64,000 nt of DNA from G020354785 sp964461435 (GCA_964461435.1 CAYWUI010000001.1:62001-126000), one strand, 5' to 3'; counted from the stretch's first letter, positions 26,581-35,912 are shown. The notes: generated by a model from the letters alone, not told the origin. Numbers and translations are program-made.

Positions 26581-28131
26581 TTATTCTGGCCCTATTTTAA
26601 TTTGTCTGAACATAATCTTCAATTCGGCAATAAGCAGGACTGTAAAAAGTGCAGCGAATATCCAGAATGTTATCTGTACTGTGCTGGCATCAATATGCGA
26701 TGTAGCTATTACTGTCGGCAGCAGATCCTGTATGACCCAGGGCTGGCGCCCCATTTCCGATACAACCCACCCTGCCTGGGATGCTATATAAGATAATGGG
26801 ATACTAAGAATTGCCAGGCGCAGGAGCCAGCGCCAGTTATCAATTTTTGCCGTGAAAACGCCAATTAATATAATGATAAAGAAAATAAAAAAATAGAATC
26901 CGAGCATTACCATGATTCGAAAACTATAAAAGGAGAGGGGCACATTTGGAATAAGGCTGCCGGGATTATTTAAAAAACAATATCCGAAATACCTGAAATA
27001 ATTCTCTTTAAAATCAGTATCATAGAACTTTTCTCTTAATTCTTCATACTTAAGAGTATTTCCCGTTTCTTTTGCTTTTTTCAAATCTGCCAGCACATCC
27101 CGTGCATACCTGCCCCTTTCAATTTTTTCCTGTGCAGACATAATATTGTATTCAGGATTCCCTTTAATTAAATCATTCATGCCGGGGACGAATGCATCTG
27201 AATTCCTGTATGTCATGTAGGAGAGCAATTTTGGGATCTCAATCTTAAAATTGTATTCCCATATTTTATTTTCTTCCGTGTAATTCTCAGGTTTCTTTAG
27301 TGTTCCGAACAATATAAGTCCGGTACCGTTTTCACCTTCATATAGACCTTCAATTGCGGCAAGTTTCATGGGTTGTATATCCGCTATCAGGCGCGTGGAG
27401 CTATCCCCTGATAAGATAAGCACAATTGACGAGGTAATCCCGAATATTGCAGATATAAGCATGCTTCTTTTGGCAAGGGATATTTCACGTTTTTTAAGCA
27501 GGAACCATGAACTTATGCCTATAACAAATATTGAAGCAAGCACAAAACCTGATGTAATAGTATGAATAAATTTATTAATGGCCACAGGAGAGAGAAAAAC
27601 ATCCCAGAAGTTTAACATCTCATTGCGGGCAGTTTCAGGATTAAATTGCATTCCGACAGGATATTGCATCCATGCATTTGCAACAAGTATCCACAGTCCC
27701 GACAAATTTGCGCCGGCGGCCACAAGCCAGGTTGATGCCAGATGAAATCTTTTACTTACTTTGTCCCAGCCAAAAAACATGACAGCTATAAAAGTAGCCT
27801 CCAGGAAGAAAGCCATTATTCCTTCAATAGCAAGGGGAGCACCAAAAATATCACCAACAAACCATGAATAATTTGACCAGTTAGTGCCAAACTCAAATTC
27901 AAGGATAATGCCTGTTGCGACACCAATAGCAAAATTTATTCCAAACAACTTCATCCAGAATTTTGTGATTTTTTTCCATTCTTCATTGCCTGTTTTTACA
28001 TAAATTGTTTCCATAAAAGCAATGATAAAGGACAATCCAAGGGTGAGCGGCACAAAAAGCCAGTGATATATAGCTGTTAAAGCAAATTGTCCCCTTGACC
28101 AGTTTATCAATGATATGTCAATTCCATCCAT
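26581..28131 (-). CDS. cydA: Cytochrome bd ubiquinol oxidase subunit I
   Basis: This 516-residue membrane subunit carries haems b558, b595 and d. The N-terminal RGQFALTAIYHWLFVPLTLGL holds the conserved haem-ligand histidine. HTITSGFVL holds another, and GWVVSEMGRQPW is the family GRQPW motif. The quinol-binding Q loop lies between about residues 255 and 390. It is flanked by DUF4492 (9 bases upstream) and cydB (13 bases downstream), the order seen in many Bacteroidota. The enzyme implies microaerobic respiration. Confidence 0.96.
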   Translation of the reverse strand: MDGIDISLINWSRGQFALTAIYHWLFVPLTLGLSFIIAFMETIYVKTGNEEWKKITKFWMKLFGINFAIGVATGIILEFEFGTNWSNYSWFVGDIFGAPLAIEGIMAFFLEATFIAVMFFGWDKVSKRFHLASTWLVAAGANLSGLWILVANAWMQYPVGMQFNPETARNEMLNFWDVFLSPVAINKFIHTITSGFVLASIFVIGISSWFLLKKREISLAKRSMLISAIFGITSSIVLILSGDSSTRLIADIQPMKLAAIEGLYEGENGTGLILFGTLKKPENYTEENKIWEYNFKIEIPKLLSYMTYRNSDAFVPGMNDLIKGNPEYNIMSAQEKIERGRYARDVLADLKKAKETGNTLKYEELREKFYDTDFKENYFRYFGYCFLNNPGSLIPNVPLSFYSFRIMVMLGFYFFIFFIIILIGVFTAKIDNWRWLLRLAILSIPLSYIASQAGWVVSEMGRQPWVIQDLLPTVIATSHIDASTVQITFWIFAALFTVLLIAELKIMFRQIKIGPE

Positions 28132-28140
28132 CAGGCCGGA

Positions 28141-28356
28141 CTATTGTTTAGTAAGTTGTTCAATAATGTAGTTGCTTCGTTCATCATCCGAAGAGAAATT
28201 TTTCTTTAAAAAGTCAGGGAAAAAAAAGAGTTTCAGGATAACAAATATTATAAACAGCTTTATCAGAATTATGACCCATAGTGTTTTACCATATGTCATA
28301 TTTTTAAATCCGTCAATATAGAATTTAAATATTTTTCTGAATGTATTACCAGTCAT
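28141..28356 (-). CDS. DUF4492 single-helix membrane protein next to cydA
   Basis: This 71-residue protein has one strong membrane helix (LWVIILIKLFIIFVILKLFFF, about 26-46) and the DUF4492 N-terminus FKFYIDGFKNMTYGKTLW. It lies 9 bases before cydA. Members of this family are regularly found beside cydAB, so a small-subunit or assembly role like CydX or CydH is plausible, though no sequence similarity to CydX is claimed. Confidence 0.85.
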   Translation of the reverse strand: MTGNTFRKIFKFYIDGFKNMTYGKTLWVIILIKLFIIFVILKLFFFPDFLKKNFSSDDERSNYIIEQLTKQ

Positions 28357-28402
28357 TTTTAGTCATATTAAGGGGCTAAAATGCCGGCAAGTTATTAAAT
28401 CT

Positions 28403-29803
28403 TTACCTGAAGAGATGGATAAAACCTTTCTTGGTATATCTTCCCCAGGGATCTGCTTCGAGAGCTCTCAATATGTAAAAATATACTCCGGGTTGCAACT
28501 TCACTCCCGATTCAGTAGTACCATCCCATCTTATTGTTTTCGATCCTTTAGCTTCGTATACAAGTGTACCGGAGCGACTGTAAATCTTTATATACAGGGG
28601 CATGCTTCCGCCCTCAATAACAAAATCGTCAAATATATTATCATCATTTGGTGTGAAGAAGTTTTGTATTTTAAGTATTGTTGCCAGGATAATTTCACGG
28701 ACGGTGGTATCAGAACAACCATGCGTCAGGTCAGTTATTATAAGGCTGGCGGTAATGGTATCGTCTACTGCCGGAAATGACAGCAGGGGCCTTCTTCCGG
28801 GTATGTCACCTATTCCTTCAAAGTTCCAGAGAAAATCATATGATGAAGATTCATCATACAGATGATCAATATTCCAGCACACCTTGCTCAATGACTGGTC
28901 TGTTGTAAGAGTGTCGGCACACCTGAAATCCGTCGTCACAGTCCGGTATACAGTAATAAAGTCATTATGTAATTTAGCATCTGCCGTATCACCGTTTATG
29001 ATTATGGTGACGTCAAACGCTCTTCTCGGGATTGTAGTATTTTCATAAAAAACAGTATCGGGATCAAAGGAAGTACTTGTTTCACCGTTGCCAAAATCCC
29101 AGTATATGGAGGCTATTGTGTCAACCGGGGCATTATTTATAAAATCAAATTTTACGCGTAATATATCGCAGCCCTCGGTTTCACTCGCCGTGATTAAATA
29201 CGGAGGGGGAGGTTCCTCGACAAGTACAAAAGCTGATTGTGTATCCGAACACCCATAACTTTCACTTACTGTGAGACTTACATTGTATGTGTCAGCACCG
29301 GGAAATGTGTGTACCACTACTTTGCCTGTGTCTGTTGTGCCATCATCAAAATCCCAGTCATAATAATAAGTAGTGGGACTGCCGGAAGGTTCAACAGTAT
29401 GCCTGAAGACATAGCTGTAGGGAGCAATTTCAAGGGTGTCTGAATACGAGAATATTGCAGGCAAGGTCTGATGAACGTTAATATAACCGGTCTTATCAAT
29501 TGTTGTATCAGAATAATCAAATGTAATGTTTACAAATACACGGTAGGAATCCGGACTGTTATAATCAACGACTATGGTGTCATCTTTATTGGCTGTCAGG
29601 TCATATGGAGGATCGCCTCCTTCAAAGTCCCAGCTTATTAATATTATGCTGTCACTAACAGCAGGAGTCTCCAGCCAGAAACGGATACCGACAACAGAAT
29701 CACAACCCTCAACAACATCTGCCTGGAAATTATACTGACTGTATATATTACTAATATTCAGGCATACTAACAGAACCAGTGATATTTTAATTTTTTTCAA
29801 CAT
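28403..29803 (-). CDS. PKD-repeat surface protein with T9SS type B sorting domain
   Basis: This 466-residue secreted protein has a signal peptide (about 1-22). Four PKD-like beta-sandwich units follow, marked by SWDFEGG, YDWDFDDGTTDTG, YWDFGNGET and LWNFEGIGD. The last 85 residues (FFTPNDDNIFDDFVIEGGSM to KKGFIHLFR) are a gliding-motility or CHU_C-type T9SS type B sorting domain. No enzyme motif is seen, so a structural or adhesive surface role is likely. It sits between the AI-2E gene (14 bases) and DUF4492 (46 bases) on the same strand, so it may share a transcript with cydAB. Confidence 0.88.
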   Translation of the reverse strand: MLKKIKISLVLLVCLNISNIYSQYNFQADVVEGCDSVVGIRFWLETPAVSDSIILISWDFEGGDPPYDLTANKDDTIVVDYNSPDSYRVFVNITFDYSDTTIDKTGYINVHQTLPAIFSYSDTLEIAPYSYVFRHTVEPSGSPTTYYYDWDFDDGTTDTGKVVVHTFPGADTYNVSLTVSESYGCSDTQSAFVLVEEPPPPYLITASETEGCDILRVKFDFINNAPVDTIASIYWDFGNGETSTSFDPDTVFYENTTIPRRAFDVTIIINGDTADAKLHNDFITVYRTVTTDFRCADTLTTDQSLSKVCWNIDHLYDESSSYDFLWNFEGIGDIPGRRPLLSFPAVDDTITASLIITDLTHGCSDTTVREIILATILKIQNFFTPNDDNIFDDFVIEGGSMPLYIKIYSRSGTLVYEAKGSKTIRWDGTTESGVKLQPGVYFYILRALEADPWGRYTKKGFIHLFR

Positions 29804-29817
29804 ATCAGATAAGCAAC

Positions 29818-30924
29818 CTACTCAATTTTTTCAGTCAGCTTTTTTACAACCTTAAATTTATTAAAAAATTCTTTAGCAAACACCCTTATAACCGTATAGC
29901 CTGGTATTGCAAGGATCATTCCCGGAATTCCTGCAAGGCTTCCGGCAATCATTATTATTAAAAGGATTTCCATAGGATGTGCATTTACGCTGCTTGAATA
30001 AATAAAGGGCTGGAAAATGACGTTATCTATAACCTGGACAATTATAAAAACCAGGATCATATATCCTATCATGGGCAACAATTCAGAATAAAAATCCATA
30101 TGGAGGTGAGTCGCAACGCCTAATATTGTTCCCAGTATTGCTCCCAGCAAAGGGCCAAGGTAAGGAATAACATTCAGGATTCCTGCCAGAAAACCAATAA
30201 GCAGGCTATGTTTGAATCCGACACCAACTATTGTGAGCCCGGCGGTAACCAGGATAATAATACCGGATATTTGCCCCAGGATACCAACAAAGTATCTCAT
30301 CAATAATTTTCGCACAGATGTTAAAGCGCGCCTGAATGCATCGACATACCTGTCAGGTACCAGAAGAATTATCGATTCTGTGAACATTTTTTCATCTTTT
30401 AAAAAGAAGAAAGTCATAAATGAAATTGCAAATACCGCGATGAAGATATTTCCCAGAAGGCTCGTCATTGCTGAAAATATGCTGGAAAACACACTAATAT
30501 TCAAAACTGATGCTAGTTTTTCTGTAAAAAAATCCTTAACCGACACTTCATCAGGCGAGGACATTTTGAATTTTCCTATGAAATTATCGACCTTTCTTAA
30601 AGGTTCGTCCAGATTATCGACTATTGTCTGGATGTCTATTTTAGAAAAGTATTTGGCTTCATTGGCAACCAGCGGAACAAATATTCTGAAGAAGATAAAG
30701 AATGCCACCCAAAGCAATATTAATGTTGCAAATGCCCGCAGTGCTTTAGGTATCGCTATTCTGCCGATTTTCAATTTGCCCAGAAATGTAACAACAGGAT
30801 GGCCTATAAGAGATAAAACAAGGGAAATAAGTATGTAAGCGACAATACTTTTAAAATACCAAAGTATAAATCCTAATATTATTACCCCGAAAATGATAAA
30901 AATGTATCTTGCTGTTTGGCTCAT
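29818..30924 (-). CDS. AI-2E family transporter
   Basis: This 368-residue membrane protein has about seven to eight helices. The family region LIGFLAGILNVIPYLGPLLGAILGTILG and the C-terminal IMIAGSLAGIPGMILAIPGY are clear. Members export diverse small solutes or act in Na+/H+ antiport; the name does not prove autoinducer export. It is first in a leftward run that leads to the PKD protein and the cyd genes. The 166-base gap to the divergent thyA gene shows only partial promoter matches. Confidence 0.9.
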   Translation of the reverse strand: MSQTARYIFIIFGVIILGFILWYFKSIVAYILISLVLSLIGHPVVTFLGKLKIGRIAIPKALRAFATLILLWVAFFIFFRIFVPLVANEAKYFSKIDIQTIVDNLDEPLRKVDNFIGKFKMSSPDEVSVKDFFTEKLASVLNISVFSSIFSAMTSLLGNIFIAVFAISFMTFFFLKDEKMFTESIILLVPDRYVDAFRRALTSVRKLLMRYFVGILGQISGIIILVTAGLTIVGVGFKHSLLIGFLAGILNVIPYLGPLLGAILGTILGVATHLHMDFYSELLPMIGYMILVFIIVQVIDNVIFQPFIYSSSVNAHPMEILLIIMIAGSLAGIPGMILAIPGYTVIRVFAKEFFNKFKVVKKLTEKIE

Positions 30925-31090
30925 AGGTTAAATACATTGCGATAAAAATACTAAATTTTAATACGCTGCTTCGTGTTTATAACCTAAAAGTAATCAACAG
31001 ATGTAAATAACTTTAATTTATGCATTTTTTATTATTAGGTCGACTTTATTAATTTTACATCATTGAATGAAGAGTTAGCAATATTATTCT

Positions 31091-31885
31091 ATGAAACAGT
31101 ATTTGGATTTATTGGATCATGTTCTGAGAAATGGCACAAGGAAGGAAGACAGAACCGGCACCGGGACAATAAATATTTTTGGCTACCAGATGAGATTCAG
31201 TTTCAGCGAGGGATTCCCCTTACTTACTACAAAAAAGCTTCACTTAAGATCAATAATATATGAATTATTATGGTTCCTGAACGGGGATACCAATATTAAG
31301 TACCTTAATGATAACGGCGTAACAATATGGGATGAATGGGCAGACAAAAACGGGGACCTGGGACATATTTACGGGTATCAGTGGCGCTCATGGCCAACTT
31401 ATAATGGCAAAAATATTGATCAGATATCAGGATTAATAGACTCTATTATTAATAATCCCGATTCGCGGCGGCATGTTGTCAGTGCATGGAATGTCGGTGA
31501 TCTGGAGAATATGGCTCTTCCCCCGTGTCATGTATTATTCCAGTTTTATGTAGAAAACAATACATTGTCCTGTCAGCTTTATCAAAGGAGTGCCGATATA
31601 TTCCTGGGCATCCCTTTTAATATCGCATCATATTCACTTTTACTTTTAATGATTGCCCAGGTCACTAAACTTAAGCCTAAAGAATTTATTCATACACTGG
31701 GTGATGCACATATTTATGCAAATCATGTTGACCAGGTTAAACTGCAATTGTCAAGGGACCCGAGGAAATTGCCAACTATTATAATTAATCCGGATATTAA
31801 GAATATTTTTGATTTTAGATATGAAGACTTCTCACTTGAGAATTATAATCCGCATCCGCATATAAAAGGGGAGATATCAGTATAA
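31091..31885 (+). CDS. thyA: Thymidylate synthase
   Basis: This 264-residue enzyme, the standard length, methylates dUMP to dTMP with methylene-tetrahydrofolate. Visible motifs are RKDRTGTGT-like RKEDRTGTGTINIFG near the N-terminus, the catalytic cysteine in LPPCHVLFQFYV, QLYQRSADIFLGIPFNIASY for dUMP binding, and HIYANHVDQ. folA follows after 9 bases, matching the shared folate chemistry, since this reaction produces dihydrofolate. Confidence 0.98.
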   Translation: MKQYLDLLDHVLRNGTRKEDRTGTGTINIFGYQMRFSFSEGFPLLTTKKLHLRSIIYELLWFLNGDTNIKYLNDNGVTIWDEWADKNGDLGHIYGYQWRSWPTYNGKNIDQISGLIDSIINNPDSRRHVVSAWNVGDLENMALPPCHVLFQFYVENNTLSCQLYQRSADIFLGIPFNIASYSLLLLMIAQVTKLKPKEFIHTLGDAHIYANHVDQVKLQLSRDPRKLPTIIINPDIKNIFDFRYEDFSLENYNPHPHIKGEISV

Positions 31886-31894
31886 AAATTTTAT

Positions 31895-32383
31895 ATGAAA
31901 AAAATATCGATAATTGCCGCAATTGCAGAAAATAATGTTATTGGAAAAGACAATAGACTACTTTGGCATATATCAGATGATTTAAAATGGTTTAAAAGAA
32001 TTACCGGCGGCAATACTGTTGTTATGGGGAAAAAAACATTTGAATCGTTGCCAGGGGGAGCTTTACCCGGCAGGAAAAACATAGTAATTTCAGATAACAG
32101 AAATGACCGGTTCAATGGCTGTATTATGGCATATTCTTTTAAGGATGCCCTGGATAAATGTGATGATGCAAAAGAAAATTTTGTAATAGGAGGCGGTACA
32201 ATTTATGACCAATTCATGAGTTATGCCACGAAGCTATACATTACCAGGGTCCATAAATCATTTGATGGCGACACCTTTTTTCCTGAACTGGATTATAATG
32301 ATTGGAAAGAGATTGAAAGAGAAGACCGCACAGATAAGGAGAATGATTTCAGATATTCCTTTATTATTTATATCAGAAAATAA
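31895..32383 (+). CDS. folA: Dihydrofolate reductase
   Basis: This 162-residue enzyme regenerates tetrahydrofolate after thymidylate synthesis. The N-terminal IIAAIAENNVIGKDNRLLWH holds the Met20-loop region and the Trp. NTVVMGKKTFESLP binds NADPH, and FVIGGGTIYDQFM is the second glycine motif. DTFFPELD is the usual C-terminal motif. It is translated with thyA (9-base gap). Confidence 0.97.
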   Translation: MKKISIIAAIAENNVIGKDNRLLWHISDDLKWFKRITGGNTVVMGKKTFESLPGGALPGRKNIVISDNRNDRFNGCIMAYSFKDALDKCDDAKENFVIGGGTIYDQFMSYATKLYITRVHKSFDGDTFFPELDYNDWKEIEREDRTDKENDFRYSFIIYIRK

Positions 32384-32588
32384 AAACCGGCAAAAAAACC
32401 TGGGTCACAGGAATTATATATTTTGTCATATTAATATTGCCTTTTCTTTAAAATGACAGGTATTTATCGGAATTTATTAATCACTGGTAATTAAAATTCA
32501 CAAATTAATCAATAATAAAGAACAAAGCAGTGACATCTTCGTTTATTTGGTTGAAAACAAGACCTGATTAAGTCAACTAAAATAATCA

Positions 32589-33059
32589 ATGAAACACTTA
32601 ATTATAATATTCTGTATATTATTTACGGCATGTTCCAGGGAGATAATTATTACCGAGGAAGATATAAAACTGGATCTTCTTTATTTGGATAATGATGTAA
32701 AACCTTTCTCAGGGACCTGTAAAGTGTTATATAGCGATACCTCCCTGTTAAAGGAAATGTTTGAGTTTGTGGAAGGTGCGCCGGATGGCCAGTGTTCCAG
32801 TTATTACGAAGATGGGAGCCTGAAATGGAAAGGCAGCTATAAAAAGGGAAAGACTTTCGGAAAATGGGAATTCTGGGATAATAGGGGAAATAAATATTGC
32901 GAAGCATATTTTGATAATGACGTTTATAACGGGGCCTGTAAGTCGTGGTATGCAAACGGACAGCTCAGGGAATCCGGACAGTATTCAAAAAATCTGAAAA
33001 CAGGCATATGGACTGCATATGATGAGGCAGGAAATGTCATAAAAGAGTCTGTTTATTAA
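32589..33059 (+). CDS. MORN/YwqK-repeat lipoprotein
   Basis: This 156-residue predicted lipoprotein has the lipobox LFTAC (Cys15). The body has three to four short repeats of the MORN_2/YwqK type: YYEDGSLKWKGSYKKGKTFG, WDNRGNKYCEAYFDNDVYNG, WYANGQLRESGQYSKNLKTG and YDEAGNVIKES. These repeats form beta-hairpin stacks, often in antitoxin-like or membrane-associated proteins. No toxin gene is visible beside it, so a toxin-antitoxin role is not supported. The 205-base gap before it shows no gene. A nitroreductase follows after 35 bases. Confidence 0.82.
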   Translation: MKHLIIIFCILFTACSREIIITEEDIKLDLLYLDNDVKPFSGTCKVLYSDTSLLKEMFEFVEGAPDGQCSSYYEDGSLKWKGSYKKGKTFGKWEFWDNRGNKYCEAYFDNDVYNGACKSWYANGQLRESGQYSKNLKTGIWTAYDEAGNVIKESVY

Positions 33060-33094
33060 AGAATTGCTTCTTTAATCCCGAAAACACTTAAAAA

Positions 33095-33613
33095 ATGGAC
33101 TTTTATAATTTAATTAAAAACCGGGAGAGTATAAGAGATTATGATTCTGCAAGACCTGTAGAAAAGGAAAAGCTTAACAGAATTTTAAATGCCGGCAGGC
33201 TGGCTCCCTCAGCTTCAAACAGACAACCCTGGCGATTCATGGTTATTTCATCAGATAATATGTTAAAAAAAGTAAGGGCATGTTATCACCGTGACTGGTT
33301 CAGGAGGGCCCCTCATATCCTGGTAGTTGCAGGCAGCAGGGCTGATGCATGGGTCAGGCAGTATGACGGATATAATTCGCTGGAAACAGACTTGGCGATA
33401 GCTATGGATCATATGATATTAGCTGCGGAGAATGAGGGAGTAAGTACTTGCTGGATCGCCGCATTCGATCCCGACATACTCAGGGATGCATTATCTCTAG
33501 AACGTAATGAAATAGTATATGCTATCACGCCGCTGGGTTATCCTCCAAAGGGATTTAAGAAGAAGGGGCATAAAGACAGGAAGTCCCTGGAAGCTATTGC
33601 AGTTATTCTTTAA
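33095..33613 (+). CDS. Nitroreductase family protein
   Basis: This 172-residue FMN-dependent oxidoreductase has N-terminal motif IKNRESIRDYDSARPVEKEK with the phosphate-binding arginines. AGRLAPSASNRQPWRFMVI follows, and the C-terminal TPLGYPPKGFKKKGHKDRKS is typical of the family. It should use NAD(P)H to reduce nitro compounds, quinones or flavins, and the true substrate is unknown. It is close behind the MORN-like lipoprotein gene and convergent with the M14 relic and the sigma-54 activator. Confidence 0.9.
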   Translation: MDFYNLIKNRESIRDYDSARPVEKEKLNRILNAGRLAPSASNRQPWRFMVISSDNMLKKVRACYHRDWFRRAPHILVVAGSRADAWVRQYDGYNSLETDLAIAMDHMILAAENEGVSTCWIAAFDPDILRDALSLERNEIVYAITPLGYPPKGFKKKGHKDRKSLEAIAVIL

Positions 33614-33622
33614 ATCACGGGG

Positions 33623-33754
33623 CTAGTTATCTGGCTCCCGCAACAGGAGGGCATTAAACAGAAACTTGTAAGTGCCTGCTGTCGAAGCCCTGAACTGAGG
33701 ATAGAATCCGTAGAGTACCAGTTGTCCTTTTCCTTTTTTTATGGGTTTAGGCAT
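33623..33754 (-). pseudogene. C-terminal relic of an M14-type zinc carboxypeptidase
   Basis: The minus strand between 33754 and 33623 encodes 43 residues ending in a stop. The stretch GQLVLYGFYPQFRASTAG and then TYKFLFNALLL is the pattern I recognise from the extreme C-terminus of secreted M14 carboxypeptidases (roughly GFRPQFRGQ..GTYKLLFNAL). Nothing of the catalytic domain precedes it, because the sigma-54 activator ends 12 bases upstream on the same strand. The fragment keeps a clean frame, so the truncation may be recent. A real small protein is less likely. Confidence 0.55.
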
Positions 33755-33766
33755 TATTCAAAAATA

Positions 33767-35833
33767 TCAATTAAAAAGGATATTATGTGAGTTTTTTAAC
33801 TTCAGATGTATTGTATTTCTATGTATTCCTAAATATTCTGCTGCATCGGACTGATTATTATTTGAATTTATAAGTGAGTATTCTATTAAGTATTTCTCTA
33901 TCCTGTTTATAACAGTCTTATAGATTTTACCTTTTTCAAGTGTCCTGATTTCATTCTCGACCAGTTGTTTCAACAGGTCTTTATTATCATGTTCCACATA
34001 AAGAGTCAGATCCTCGGGCAAATCGTGAATGTCAATAACTTTCGCATTTGTCAGTATTACTGCCCTTTCAATGATATTCTCAAGTTCCCTGATGTTGCCG
34101 GGCCATTTATAATTCATAAAGACATTTTTGCATCCTGCCGTAATACCTTCAATATCCTTATTATATTTTTTATTAAATATATTGATAAAATGTTCAATAA
34201 AGAGAGGAATATCATCCTTTCTGTCTTCCAGGGGAGGGATATCAATATTTATAACATTAAGTCTGTAGTACAGGTCTTCTCTGAACTTATTTTCGGCGGC
34301 AAGTTTTTTCAGGTTTTTATTGGTAGCTGCTATTATTCTGACATCGACCTTAATACTTTTTTCACTCCCCAGGGGTTCAATAGTTCTCTCCTGCAGGACT
34401 CTCAATATCTTAGCCTGCAGATTAAGATCCAGATCCCCTATCTCGTCAAAGAATATTGTTCCGCTGTTGGCAAGGACAAATTTCCCGTTCTTGTCTTTGA
34501 AGGCATCCGTAAATGCTCCTTTCTTATAGCCAAACAGTTCTGACTCGAGCAGATTTTCAGGAATTGCCGCACAATTTATACTGATAAACTGATTTGCAGA
34601 TCTTTTGCTTTTATTATGAATTAACCTGGCAATTATTTCTTTGCCGGCACCTGTTGGTCCGGTTATCAGAGCTGTGGCATCAGTAGCTGCAATAACATCG
34701 ACAGTATCAAGTATTTTTAAGATTTTTTTATTTTTACCTACGAAGATTATATTACTTTCTTTCTCCAGCAGTTTCTTCTTCAGTTCAATATTTTTCTTTA
34801 ATAAAATTTCTTTTTCTCGTTTTGAAATAACATAGTTATAAACTTTATTTGAGACAATTGTTGCAATTAAAGTTATGGTCTCAAATGTACTTTTGAAATC
34901 TTCATCCGATATATATTCTTTTTCAATACTTAGTACGCCGACAGTTTTATTTTCGTATTTTATGGGGACTGCAAAAAATGAATTTTTTTCTCCCGTGCCC
35001 CTTCTTATTTTCATTTTGTTAAGAAAGTCTATACTTTTTGTGATGTCTTTTATTTTTATTCCATTTCCATACTTAAACACTTTGCCGACAACACCTTCCC
35101 CGACCTGGTATACGCCTCTTTTTATTGCATCGTCACTTAATCCGTACCCTTTAAAGGCCTTAAGTTTCTCATGCCTGTCAAGAAGGATTATAGAACCTCT
35201 TTTTATATTCATGACCTTTGAAATATAATCCATAATTTTTTCAAAGATATTCTCAAGTTCAAACTCCTGGGCAAGTATATCTGCAATTTTCAGTAGAAGG
35301 TCCTGGCGCTCAATTTTGTTTTTCAGGCTTTCTATTAAATTTGCCTTCTGCAGAATCTGTACAGCAAAGGATGATATAGTTTCCAGCAGATTCAAATGCT
35401 CGCCGTTAAATGCATTTAATTTATTGCTGTCAACGCTTATAACACCTATTGTGACATTTTCGAGTTTGAGGGGTACAGCAAGTTCTGATTTCAAATCTTT
35501 TCTAACCCTGATATAGTATTTTATTTTGTTGACATTATTTACCAGCAGGGGCAATCCTGATTCGGCAACTCGTCCTGTCACACCTTCTCCCGGTCCCAGT
35601 CTTATTTTTGATATTCTGGATGGATTGAGTCCCCTGAATACTTTTAATTCCAGAATATTTGTATCAGGATTTATTATTCTTATACTTCCTGTCAATGCCC
35701 CGGTGATCTCAATGCATTTATCAATAAGATAGTTTAAAAGTTCATTCGGGGAGATTGCCGAGTTTATTATTTCAAGGATATCTTCAAGAATCTGTAATTT
35801 ATACGTATTGTCCACCCTTAAATTATTTTTCAT
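33767..35833 (-). CDS. Sigma-54-dependent activator with two GAF domains
   Basis: This 688-residue enhancer-binding protein has an N-terminal GAF domain (about 15-165) and a second GAF (about 180-335). A coiled-coil-like linker follows (338-360), then the AAA+ domain (about 362-600) and a Fis-type helix-turn-helix (NQSDAAEYLGIHRNTIHLKL, about 660-680). Walker A is GPTGAGKE (392-399) and Walker B TIFFDE (459-464). The sigma-54 contact loop reads GAFTDA (439-444), not the usual GAFTGA. There is no response-regulator domain, so it senses small ligands through the GAFs, like NifA or NorR. It is divergent from the KaiC/PPDK fusion gene with an apparent enhancer and sigma-54 promoter between them. 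Confidence 0.94.
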   Translation of the reverse strand: MKNNLRVDNTYKLQILEDILEIINSAISPNELLNYLIDKCIEITGALTGSIRIINPDTNILELKVFRGLNPSRISKIRLGPGEGVTGRVAESGLPLLVNNVNKIKYYIRVRKDLKSELAVPLKLENVTIGVISVDSNKLNAFNGEHLNLLETISSFAVQILQKANLIESLKNKIERQDLLLKIADILAQEFELENIFEKIMDYISKVMNIKRGSIILLDRHEKLKAFKGYGLSDDAIKRGVYQVGEGVVGKVFKYGNGIKIKDITKSIDFLNKMKIRRGTGEKNSFFAVPIKYENKTVGVLSIEKEYISDEDFKSTFETITLIATIVSNKVYNYVISKREKEILLKKNIELKKKLLEKESNIIFVGKNKKILKILDTVDVIAATDATALITGPTGAGKEIIARLIHNKSKRSANQFISINCAAIPENLLESELFGYKKGAFTDAFKDKNGKFVLANSGTIFFDEIGDLDLNLQAKILRVLQERTIEPLGSEKSIKVDVRIIAATNKNLKKLAAENKFREDLYYRLNVINIDIPPLEDRKDDIPLFIEHFINIFNKKYNKDIEGITAGCKNVFMNYKWPGNIRELENIIERAVILTNAKVIDIHDLPEDLTLYVEHDNKDLLKQLVENEIRTLEKGKIYKTVINRIEKYLIEYSLINSNNNQSDAAEYLGIHRNTIHLKLKNSHNILFN

Positions 35834-35871
35834 AATGCACGCAGATTATATATTAAATAATAATGACCTAA

Positions 35872-35912
35872 ATTTGTGCAAAAAATTATAAAAATATAAT
35901 ATTTGCACAAAT
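35872..35912. promoter_or_regulatory. 11-bp inverted repeat, candidate enhancer site of the sigma-54 activator
   Basis: ATTTGTGCAAA (35872-35882) and TTTGCACAAAT (35902-35912) are exact reverse complements with 30-bp centre spacing, close to three helical turns. Each arm itself has the half-site form TTTGNNCAAA. The centre is about 186 bp upstream of the predicted sigma-54 start, a normal enhancer distance. The right arm overlaps the -7 box of the activator gene, which would allow autorepression. Confidence 0.6.

Noticed and set aside
30212..30838. A 208-codon frame on the plus strand inside the AI-2E transporter gene
   Set aside because: It is antisense to a clear membrane protein and gives a composition-biased translation with no domain.
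32589..33059. MORN/YwqK lipoprotein as an antitoxin
   Set aside because: The repeat resembles proteins called YwqK-family antitoxins, but no toxin gene is adjacent and a lipobox places it outside the cytoplasm.
33965..34543. A 192-codon frame on the plus strand inside the sigma-54 activator gene
   Set aside because: It is antisense to the conserved AAA+ domain and has no recognisable content.
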